Below, piece by piece: positions 56,801-64,000 of a stretch of DNA of 64,000 nt. Origin of the DNA: Flavobacterium sp. (GTDB lineage Bacteria; Bacteroidota; Bacteroidia; Flavobacteriales; Flavobacteriaceae); NCBI RefSeq assembly GCF_024642105.1, contig NZ_JAHEBT010000053.1:62001-126000 (forward strand), written 5' to 3'. The stretch's first letter is position 1. Each line of letters begins with the position of its first letter. Both the position numbers and the translations under genes were made by a program. Under the pieces are notes generated by a model, which was not told the DNA's origin, searched no databases, and worked only from the letters and a program-made list of their open reading frames with translations.

Positions 56801-58305
56801 AACGAAAAACCAATTTTAGCTAATTGAGTAGCAATTTCATTATTAAGTTCGGCTTCTTGGTCTATTTGTATTTTTAAAGTGGTGGTTAAGGCAGCCATTT
56901 TGGTTTCAAAAGAAATGCCGTCGTCTACTACCGCTTCAATACCTACATATCGACCAGGAGTTAAAACGTGGTTGTGTTTTTCTATTTCTTCTATTGTTGC
57001 ACTTTTGCAAAAACCTTTTAAGTTGTGATAATTTTCGCTTTTACGCCAGTTGTGGTAGGTATCTGTTATTTTATCTATATCGTCATCGGTAAAATCTCGG
57101 TGTATACGGTCTTTCATATACCCCATTTCGCTAGCGTCTATAAATAAAACTTCTTTGCTATGGTTGGCTTTTTCTCTTCGTAAAATCCAAATACAAGCAG
57201 GTATTCCTGTATTATAAAACAATTGTTTCGGTAAGGCTACAATACATTCTACCAAATCGTTTTCTATTAAATTTTTTCGTATTTCGCCTTCGCCACTAGT
57301 ATTAGAACTTAACGAACCGTTAGATAAAATAGTTGCCATAACGCCTCGTGGTGCTAAATGGTATAACATATGCATCATCCAACCGTAATTCGCGTTTCCA
57401 CTTGGTGGTGTGCCGTATTTCCATCGACCGTCATCCTGCAAAATATCAACACCCCATTCACTTTGATTAAAAGGTGGGTTGGCTAGTATAAAATCTGCTT
57501 TTAAGTCTGGGTGTGCATCTTTTAAGAAAGTACCTTCGGTATTCCAAGCTACAAACTTGGAGTTGATATTGCGAATGGCAAGATTCATTTTAGACAATTT
57601 CCAAGTGGTTTGGTTGCTTTCTTGTCCGTAAACGGTAATATCTTGAATATTTCCTTGGTGTTCGGTTACAAACTTTTCACTCATCACAAACATACCACCA
57701 CTACCACAAGCTGGGTCATATACTCGACCTTTGTAGGGTTCAATCATTTCTACCATCAATTTAACGATAGATTTTGGAGTGTAAAATTGTCCGCCTTTTT
57801 TGCCTTCTGCATTGGCAAACTCACCTAAAAAGTATTCATATACTCTACCAAAAAGGTCTTTGGATTTGGTGTTTTCTGCTTGTAATTCAGTGTTGGAAAT
57901 TAAATCAATTAATTCTCCTAACGAGGTTTTGTCGAGATTGGCTCTACCATATACTTGTGGCAAAACATTTTTTAGTTCTTTGTTTTCCTTTTCGATGGCT
58001 TCCATAGCTTCGTCAATGGTTTGCCCAATAGTAGGCAATTTGGCATTGGCGTGAATATGACCCCAACGTGATTCTTTGGGTACAAAGAATGTATTAGCCG
58101 CCAAATATTCGTCTCTATCTTCAGGATCCGAATATTCGTCAGCTTTTAGTTTATCATACAATTCGTCAAATGATTCGGATATGTATTTTAAAAAGATTAA
58201 TCCTAATACTACGTGTTTGTATTCGGCGGCATCTATATTTTTACGCAGTTTATCTGCTGATTTAAAGAGTTTTTGTTCAAAAGTTGAAGTATCGGTTTTT
58301 GCCAT
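56797..58305 (-). CDS. hsdM: Type I restriction-modification methyltransferase HsdM
   Basis: A 502-residue N6-adenine methyltransferase subunit. The N-terminal helical HsdM_N domain (about 5-150) precedes QFYTPKSIVKLMVEM, the SAM motif YDPACGSGGMF (about 196-206) and the catalytic NPPF (about 276-279, in LANPPFNQSEWG). A frame from TTG 58311 adds two residues; ATG 58305 is preferred. It is the first gene of the island operon, next to the right repeat. All key residues are present. Confidence 0.95.
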   Translation of the reverse strand: MAKTDTSTFEQKLFKSADKLRKNIDAAEYKHVVLGLIFLKYISESFDELYDKLKADEYSDPEDRDEYLAANTFFVPKESRWGHIHANAKLPTIGQTIDEAMEAIEKENKELKNVLPQVYGRANLDKTSLGELIDLISNTELQAENTKSKDLFGRVYEYFLGEFANAEGKKGGQFYTPKSIVKLMVEMIEPYKGRVYDPACGSGGMFVMSEKFVTEHQGNIQDITVYGQESNQTTWKLSKMNLAIRNINSKFVAWNTEGTFLKDAHPDLKADFILANPPFNQSEWGVDILQDDGRWKYGTPPSGNANYGWMMHMLYHLAPRGVMATILSNGSLSSNTSGEGEIRKNLIENDLVECIVALPKQLFYNTGIPACIWILRREKANHSKEVLFIDASEMGYMKDRIHRDFTDDDIDKITDTYHNWRKSENYHNLKGFCKSATIEEIEKHNHVLTPGRYVGIEAVVDDGISFETKMAALTTTLKIQIDQEAELNNEIATQLAKIGFSL

Positions 58306-58436
58306 ATTCAATTAATAGTTGTATGTATTTAAAATGCTAATATATCGAAAAAAAGTCTAAAAAAGTAAGAATTAAGTATTGAAAATTTAGTTTGATTTTT
58401 TTAACAAAACACTATACCTAAAGGCAATTTTAAACT

Positions 58437-58486
58437 TTAAAACAGAATTAATGCAAATTACACCAAGTAATTTCGTGGGCATTTAA
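58437..58486 (+). repeat. Direct repeat, right copy (second purB 3' end, candidate att site)
   Basis: Still readable as the last codons of purB, ending KTELMQITPSNFVGI and a stop. It lies 132 bases upstream of hsdM and just before the purB/guaB-side terminator. No start codon or upstream purB sequence precedes it, so it is a remnant and not a gene. Confidence 0.85.
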
Positions 58487-58505
58487 TTTCCAAAATAAAG
58501 AACAT

Positions 58506-58545
58506 AAAAAAGGCTTAAGAAAATATCTTAAGCCTTTTTTATTTG
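58506..58545. terminator. Bidirectional terminator before guaB (probably the original purB terminator)
   Basis: AAAAGGCTTAAGA, loop AAATA, TCTTAAGCCTTTT, then T-run. It serves guaB and, before the island arrived, could have served purB. Confidence 0.8.
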
Positions 58546-58559
58546 AAAAACTACTTTAA

Positions 58560-60032
58560 TTATCTTGAATAATTCGGAGCTTCTTTAGTAATCGTCACAT
58601 TGTGTGGATGACTTTCTGTGATTCCACTTGAAGTGATACGAACGAAACGTCCATTTTCTTGTAAAGTTGGAATGTCTTTAGCACCACAGTATCCCATTCC
58701 GGCACGAAGACCACCAATGAATTGTAACATACTTTCGTTCAATTCTCCTTTGTAAGGCACACGACCTACAATTCCTTCTGGAACTAATTTCTTCACGTCG
58801 TCTTCCACATCTTGAAAATAACGGTCTTTTGACCCTCCTTGCATCGCTTCAACAGAACCCATTCCTCGATAGGATTTGAATTTTCTTCCTTCAAAAATGA
58901 TAGTTTCTCCTGGAGACTCTTTTGTACCTGCTAAAAGTGACCCTAACATCACACAGTCAGCACCTGCAGCAATTGCTTTAGGAATATCTCCTGTGTAACG
59001 AATACCACCATCAGCAATAACTGGCACACCAGTTCCTTTGATAGCCGCAGCTACTTCTAAAACCGCTGAGAATTGAGGAAATCCAACACCTGCCACGATA
59101 CGAGTAGTACAAATCGACCCCGGTCCGATACCCACTTTTACTCCATCAGCACCATTTTTAACTAAATATTGAGCTGCTTCTGGTGTAGCAATGTTTCCAA
59201 CAATAACATCAATTTGAGGGAATTTAGCTTTTACTTCTTTCAACACATTCACCACGCCTTGCGTATGCCCGTGAGCCGTATCAATAATAATAGCATCTAC
59301 TCCCGCTTTCACTAAAGCTTCTGCTCTTTGAACTGCATCTCCCGTAACGCCAATTGCAGCAGCAACGCGCAAACGTCCGTAAACGTCTTTATTAGCAATA
59401 GGTTTTTGAGTTAATTTAGTAATATCTCTAAAAGTGATTAATCCTACTAATTCATTTTTAGTGTTAACCACTGGTAATTTTTCAATTTTGTTTCCTTGCA
59501 AAACTACTTCTGCTTGTTCTAACGAAGTACCTTCAGCAACTGTAATTAAGTTTAGAGAAGTCATTACCTCAACAATAGGACGCGCTCCATTTTTTTCAAA
59601 ACGCAAGTCACGATTAGTAACAATTCCTTTTAAGATTTTATGTTCGTCTACAATTGGGATTCCCCCAATTCCGAATTCTTTCATTGCATTTTTAGCATCC
59701 ACTACAGTAGAAGTCAACGGCAAAGTAACTGGATCAATAATCATCCCAGACTCCGCACGTTTTACTTTGCGCACTTTAGCCGCTTGTTGCTCAATAGTCA
59801 TATTCTTATGAAGCACTCCAATTCCGCCTTCTTGAGCCATAGCAATAGCCATTGCGCTTTCAGTAACCGTATCCATAGCAGCAGCTACGATAGGAACGTT
59901 TAATGTAATGTTTCTTGAAAATTTAGATTGAATACTTACTTCGCGGGGAAGCACATTAGAATAGTTTGGAACTAATAGAACGTCATCGTAAGTTAATCCT
60001 TCACCGATAATCTTAGAATTGTGTGCGATCAT
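58560..60032 (-). CDS. guaB: Inosine-5'-monophosphate dehydrogenase
   Basis: A 490-residue enzyme oxidising IMP to XMP with NAD+, the committed step to GMP. The barrel carries the active-site loop [13 protein letters not shown] with catalytic Cys308; the NAD/IMP segments [13 protein letters not shown] and [15 protein letters not shown] and the flap [10 protein letters not shown] are present. Two CBS domains occupy about residues 95-210 and are likely regulatory. The order purB (island) guaB places two purine genes next to each other in convergent orientation in the ancestral arrangement. Confidence 0.96.
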   Translation of the reverse strand: MIAHNSKIIGEGLTYDDVLLVPNYSNVLPREVSIQSKFSRNITLNVPIVAAAMDTVTESAMAIAMAQEGGIGVLHKNMTIEQQAAKVRKVKRAESGMIIDPVTLPLTSTVVDAKNAMKEFGIGGIPIVDEHKILKGIVTNRDLRFEKNGARPIVEVMTSLNLITVAEGTSLEQAEVVLQGNKIEKLPVVNTKNELVGLITFRDITKLTQKPIANKDVYGRLRVAAAIGVTGDAVQRAEALVKAGVDAIIIDTAHGHTQGVVNVLKEVKAKFPQIDVIVGNIATPEAAQYLVKNGADGVKVGIGPGSICTTRIVAGVGFPQFSAVLEVAAAIKGTGVPVIADGGIRYTGDIPKAIAAGADCVMLGSLLAGTKESPGETIIFEGRKFKSYRGMGSVEAMQGGSKDRYFQDVEDDVKKLVPEGIVGRVPYKGELNESMLQFIGGLRAGMGYCGAKDIPTLQENGRFVRITSSGITESHPHNVTITKEAPNYSR

Positions 60033-60062
60033 TGCAATTTGAAGTTGTGGTTAAATTGCGTG

Positions 60063-60070
60063 CAAATATA
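60063..60070 (-). promoter_or_regulatory. Promoter -7 box of guaB
   Basis: The minus strand reads TATATTTG, fitting TAnnTTTG, about 31 bases before the guaB start. Confidence 0.55.
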
Positions 60071-60192
60071 GATAATCTTAAGCAAAAAACCATCGTTATC
60101 TTATAATTTATGATTAAATTGCGGTAGATAGCTTATTTCAATCGATATCAGCCCACCGTCAGTTATTTAAAATGGAGTTTATTTTTTGGTAA

Positions 60193-62685
60193 ATGGGAAT
60201 ACAAACAGAAATAAAAGGACTAACCAAAGCTGAAGTAGCCGAGTCAAGAATCAAAAACGGCACTAATTCGCTCGACCATCAGCATAAAAATAGCTTTTGG
60301 ACTTCTGTGGTGGAAATTTGTAAAGAACCCATGTTTTTACTTCTTGCTACAGCAACTAGTATTTATTTCATTACTGGCGAACACAGCAACGGAATTTTTA
60401 TGTCCATTGCCATTGTCCTTATCGCTAGTATTTCGCTTTACCAAGAATCCAAAAGCAAAAATGCGATTCAAGCCTTAGAAAAACTCACACAACCTAAAAG
60501 TAAGGTAATCCGAGAAGGCGTTTTAATTGAAATTCCAAGTGAAGAAATAGTTTTAGGCGATTATATCCAAATTGAAGAAGGTACTTTTATTCCTGCTGAC
60601 GGACTTATTATCCAATCGAATGATTTCTCTGTAAACGAATCTATTTTGACTGGTGAATCTTTTTCGGTGGCCAAAAATGAAAAATCAGAAAACAAAGAAG
60701 TATACCAAGGTACTATTGTAGCAAGTGGATTAGCTATTTGTGTCGTTACAGCCATTGGCAATAAAACCCAATTAGGGAAAATCGGAAAAAGTTTAAGTAC
60801 TATTGTAGAAGAGAAAACACCTTTGCAAAAACAAATTGAAAATTTTGCAAAGAAAATGTCACTAATTGGACTGGTTATTTTTGTGATCGTTTGGGGTATT
60901 AATTTTTACCATTCCCCCATATTTTTAGATAGTTTGATTAAAGCGTTGACTATTGCCATGAGTATTATTCCCGAAGAAATTCCGGTGGCATTTACCACTT
61001 TTATGGCACTTGGCGCTTGGCGCTTAATGAAAATGGGGATTATTGTAAAACATACTAAAACCGTAGAAACACTTGGAAGTGCTACCGTTATTTGCACTGA
61101 CAAAACCGGAACCATTACCGAAAACAAAATGAGTTTAGCACAATGGTACACGTTTGCTTCCAACCAAATTTCAGGAATACATTCTGAAATGACTCCAGAT
61201 GAAAACGAACTGCTAACCTTGGCAATGTGGGCTAGCGAACCTATTCCTTTTGATGCTATGGAAATAGCACTCCACGATGCCTACAGTAATTTAGATTTAG
61301 CAGACGAACGTGCTGATTTTAAATTGGCTTACGAATATCCTTTGAGTGGCAAGCCGCCCATGATGACTCATATTTTCGAAAATGAGAAAGGAATTCGAGT
61401 GATTGCTGCCAAAGGCGCTCCCGAAGCGATAATGGCTTATTCTAATTTATCAAATGACGAAAGCCAATACATTCAACAAGCCTTAAAAACAATGACGCAA
61501 GAAGGCTTTCGCGTTTTGGCTGTTGCCGAAGCTAAATTTTATGGAGAAGACTTTCCTGAAAAGCAACAAGATTTTTCCTTTCAATTCAAAGGTTTAGTCG
61601 CTTTTTACGACCCACCAAAAAGTAATATCAAAGCTGTTTTTGAAACTTTTTACAAAGCAGGAATTGACATTAAAATCATAACCGGCGACAATGCCGAAAC
61701 CAGTACAACGATCGCCAAACAAGTAGGATTTAAAAATCATGACAAAACCTTGAGCGGAGACGAATTGATGGCAATGAATGAGGATGAACTGAAACAAAAA
61801 GTAATGGAAACTCATCTATTTACACGAATGTTTCCCGAAGCCAAACTTAAGATCATCAAAGCTTTAAAAGAAAACAACCAAATTGTAGCCATGACTGGTG
61901 ACGGTGTCAATGATGGTCCAGCTTTAAAATCAGCACACATCGGAATTGCAATGGGTAAACGAGGTACTGAAATAGCCAAACAAGCTGCAAACCTTATTTT
62001 AATCGATGATGATTTTGCTAAAATGACCGAAGCCATTGCCATGGGTAGAAAAATCTATATCAATTTAAAAAAAGCGATTCAGTACATTATTTCAATTCAT
62101 ATTCCAATCATCTTGATTGTGTTTATTCCACTGTCTTTGGGCTGGATATATCCTAATATTTTCTCCCCTGTTCATGTCATCTTTTTAGAGCTTATTATGG
62201 GGCCAACCTGCTCTATAATTTATGAAAATGAACCTATGGAACGCAATCTTATGGAATTAAAACCACGTCCGTTATCCAATACATTTTTTAACTTCAAGGA
62301 AATTGCTATAAGTATTATACAAGGACTTGCCATTACTTTAGGATTGCTTTTGATATACCAATATAGCGTAAGAAACGGAAATTCAGAAAGCGTGACCAGA
62401 ACTCTAGTTTTCATAAGTTTAATAAGTTCTAATATTTTTATGACACTTGTAAACCGCTCTTTTTATTATTCCATTTTTACTACTTTGAGATACAAAAATA
62501 ACTTAGTACCACTTATTATAGGCACTACTATCCTAACCACTTCATTATTACTATTTATACCAACACTGGCAAAATTCTTTCAATTTGAAGCGGTAACTAT
62601 GGTACAATTTGTTTACAGTGTCTTAGTCGCAGTTATTGCGGTGTTTTGGATTGAAGTGTACAAACTAATCCGCCGATTGCACTAA
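60193..62685 (+). CDS. P-type cation-transporting ATPase (P2/Ca2+-like)
   Basis: An 830-residue primary ion pump. The actuator motif TGES is in SILTGESFSV, the phosphorylated Asp303 is in ICTDKTGTITEN, the nucleotide site shows KGAPEAI, and the hinge is MTGDGVNDGPALK. About ten transmembrane helices are predicted (two pairs before, six after the catalytic loops). PEEIPVAFTTFMALG in M4 replaces the PEGLP of classical Ca2+-ATPases, so the transported ion is uncertain. It ends 2 bases from the stop of the convergent DUF5723 gene. Confidence 0.9.
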   Translation: MGIQTEIKGLTKAEVAESRIKNGTNSLDHQHKNSFWTSVVEICKEPMFLLLATATSIYFITGEHSNGIFMSIAIVLIASISLYQESKSKNAIQALEKLTQPKSKVIREGVLIEIPSEEIVLGDYIQIEEGTFIPADGLIIQSNDFSVNESILTGESFSVAKNEKSENKEVYQGTIVASGLAICVVTAIGNKTQLGKIGKSLSTIVEEKTPLQKQIENFAKKMSLIGLVIFVIVWGINFYHSPIFLDSLIKALTIAMSIIPEEIPVAFTTFMALGAWRLMKMGIIVKHTKTVETLGSATVICTDKTGTITENKMSLAQWYTFASNQISGIHSEMTPDENELLTLAMWASEPIPFDAMEIALHDAYSNLDLADERADFKLAYEYPLSGKPPMMTHIFENEKGIRVIAAKGAPEAIMAYSNLSNDESQYIQQALKTMTQEGFRVLAVAEAKFYGEDFPEKQQDFSFQFKGLVAFYDPPKSNIKAVFETFYKAGIDIKIITGDNAETSTTIAKQVGFKNHDKTLSGDELMAMNEDELKQKVMETHLFTRMFPEAKLKIIKALKENNQIVAMTGDGVNDGPALKSAHIGIAMGKRGTEIAKQAANLILIDDDFAKMTEAIAMGRKIYINLKKAIQYIISIHIPIILIVFIPLSLGWIYPNIFSPVHVIFLELIMGPTCSIIYENEPMERNLMELKPRPLSNTFFNFKEIAISIIQGLAITLGLLLIYQYSVRNGNSESVTRTLVFISLISSNIFMTLVNRSFYYSIFTTLRYKNNLVPLIIGTTILTTSLLLFIPTLAKFFQFEAVTMVQFVYSVLVAVIAVFWIEVYKLIRRLH

Positions 62686-62687
62686 AA

Positions 62688-64000
62688 TTATTCTTTAAAA
62701 ATCACATTCAACCCCAACTGAAACGAAAGACTATTGGCTTTAGAAACATCAGTATAAGACAATAGATTATCTGCTAGTACATAAAAGTTTACAGGCCCTA
62801 CTTTTGTTGACATTCCTAAACCTAGATTGGTAAAGGAAAAAGAATCTGCAGTATAGGTAGCTTTCATTTGGAATGATCTTGAAAAGTTTCTTTTGTAAAA
62901 TGCCGTTAATGCATACAATGGGGATTTTGGTGTGGTCATGGCAAATAATTGTGCACCAACGGTACTTTTGTAAAAAATACTCGGATCAGTTCCTTCACAA
63001 TTACAACTACCATCAACCACTCTTTCTTCTTCGAAAGAATATTGAGCAGAAGCATTGAATTTAGTAGGTCGCCAAGTAGTGTATTTTGTATGTAAAGTAT
63101 CTAATACAATAGCATTTTTAAAATCTTGATAATTAGCTTGTGCTGCATTTTCATTATTAAAATGAGGAACTAAACCTTTATAATTATAAAACCCTTTATA
63201 ACTATAACTTTCAACCTCTTTAGTATGACTAATATACCCTAAATCAATAACACTGGCTGTAAATTGGACATTGGACTGCGGATAATAAGTCAATCCTAAA
63301 TCCAGTCCCAATCCCAAATTTCCTCCAAGTAATATTCCTTTCTTAATATCCGCTCCCGCATTGCTAGTATTATTCGCATCATTATATTGAGCAAATCCAG
63401 AAGTATTCAATTGTAAATTAGAATACACTATTTGTTCATAATACGAATCTGTAGAAGTATTGGTATAAATATACCCCGCGTTATCAACTGAACTCGCATT
63501 GAAAATGCTAGAATATATTTTGGCTCTGGCACCAACTATTAAATTATCTTGAATTTTTTTATGAATTCCTATGTGAAATACTGACAACAAATCAGCTTTC
63601 GCACTTAAGTCAGCCAAATTAAAGCGTTTCCCCATATAATTTTTATTTCCATCTATGGCTAAAGTGGCTATATCCTGAGGAACATAACTTAAAAAATCAA
63701 ATTCTTGGTACAAACCAAAAGACAAATACGACCTATTATCCTCTGTTCCAATTCTAAAACCTCCACTAAACAATTCTAATTGTTGATTCAAACTCAACAC
63801 ATCATTATGAGTAGTTTTAGAAAGTACGCTTCTTAATTTCGTATTGAAATCGACACCATCATTGGCAAACAAATCATACGCTGAAAATCCTGTAGAACCC
63901 ACATTCATAGAAATTCCTGACAAAAACGGAACACCCACATACCATTTGTATTTTACATCTGCTCCTGGATTAGTCATCAAAGATTGAGGAATGTCAGTAA
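62688..64000 (-). CDS. DUF5723 outer-membrane beta-barrel protein (N-terminus outside the window)
   Basis: At least 437 residues; the frame is still open at base 64000, so the signal peptide and first residues are missing. The visible start TDIPQSLMTNPGADVKYKWY, followed by VGVPFLSGISMNVGSTGFS, is typical of DUF5723 proteins. Alternating strands such as SYLSFGLYQEFDFLS and a final strand SFQLGLNVIFKE suggest an outer-membrane barrel. Its function is unknown. A TTG-ATG pair at 63980-63975 is internal and not the real start. Confidence 0.82.
   Translation of the reverse strand, partial: TDIPQSLMTNPGADVKYKWYVGVPFLSGISMNVGSTGFSAYDLFANDGVDFNTKLRSVLSKTTHNDVLSLNQQLELFSGGFRIGTEDNRSYLSFGLYQEFDFLSYVPQDIATLAIDGNKNYMGKRFNLADLSAKADLLSVFHIGIHKKIQDNLIVGARAKIYSSIFNASSVDNAGYIYTNTSTDSYYEQIVYSNLQLNTSGFAQYNDANNTSNAGADIKKGILLGGNLGLGLDLGLTYYPQSNVQFTASVIDLGYISHTKEVESYSYKGFYNYKGLVPHFNNENAAQANYQDFKNAIVLDTLHTKYTTWRPTKFNASAQYSFEEERVVDGSCNCEGTDPSIFYKSTVGAQLFAMTTPKSPLYALTAFYKRNFSRSFQMKATYTADSFSFTNLGLGMSTKVGPVNFYVLADNLLSYTDVSKANSLSFQLGLNVIFKE

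Larger units (their letters stand above)
49897..58486. mobile_element. Integrated defence island between duplicated purB 3' ends
   Basis: About 8.6 kb bounded by the two copies of the purB 3' end. It carries hsdR, a small putative nuclease, DUF3800, PIN, hsdS and hsdM, all on the minus strand. No integrase, transposase or phage gene was found inside, so it may have been moved by an enzyme supplied elsewhere, lost its integrase, or been exchanged by recombination. Housekeeping genes (purB, guaB) lie directly on both sides. Confidence 0.7.

Noticed and set aside
49947..58436. Integrase or transposase hidden in the island
   Set aside because: All long frames are accounted for by hsdM/S/R, PIN, DUF3800 and the small gene; none shows tyrosine or serine recombinase or DDE motifs.

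Overview
The window looks like a chromosomal segment of a member of the Flavobacteriia, most likely Flavobacterium or a close relative. The DNA is AT-rich, upstream regions carry the Bacteroidetes promoter pattern (TTTG about 19 bases before TAnnTTTG) instead of -35/-10 boxes, and Shine-Dalgarno sites are scarce. Lineage-typical genes are present: PafA phosphatase, monomeric NADP isocitrate dehydrogenase, a PUR-like DUF3276 protein, a long NusB, Rho with a low-complexity insert, a cyclophilin-FKBP fusion, and a TonB receptor paired with a DUF4249 lipoprotein. No rRNA, tRNA, CRISPR array, transposase or integrase gene was seen. Start codons were re-chosen where the longest reading frame began with TTG inside a promoter box.

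Layout. 1-10 kb: a partial lipoprotein, a secreted protein, kup potassium transporter, an RsmB-like rRNA methyltransferase, rho, a DUF4293 membrane protein, and a NarL/UhpB-type two-component pair. 10-20 kb: a YfcE-like phosphoesterase, truA, an ABC exporter, lpdA, cysK, an NTF2-like secreted protein, a Corynebacterium-type glycogen synthase, pepT, yajC and nusB. 20-32 kb: a second ABC exporter, DUF3276, the double PPIase, trmD, rplS, icd, a TonB receptor/DUF4249 operon, a META-domain lipoprotein and thiamine pyrophosphokinase. 32-45 kb: rlmF, uvrB with a dipeptide epimerase, DUF1456, sucC, gltBD and lysA. 46-50 kb: a cluster of short palindromes, pafA, trmH and purB.

The accessory part is 49.9-58.5 kb. 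A complete type I restriction-modification locus (hsdM, hsdS, hsdR) carries three extra genes between hsdS and hsdR: a PIN-domain nuclease, a DUF3800 protein, and a small protein whose C-terminus recalls BECR-fold toxins. The island lies exactly between the 3' end of purB and a second copy of that 3' end (50 bp, 48 identical, both differences synonymous), so it looks like an integrated defence island with duplicated attachment sites but no integrase of its own. Beyond it come guaB, a P-type cation ATPase and a partial DUF5723 outer-membrane protein.

Most of the rest is housekeeping: translation and RNA modification (rsmB-like, truA, trmD, rplS, rlmF, trmH), transcription (rho, nusB), nitrogen, amino-acid and purine metabolism (gltBD, lysA, cysK, purB, guaB), and central carbon metabolism (icd, sucC, lpdA). 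Non-coding points worth a look are a GC-rich nested inverted repeat before trmD, a possible structured leader before rplS, a shared TGTT element before gltB and lysA, and an apparently leaderless uvrB.
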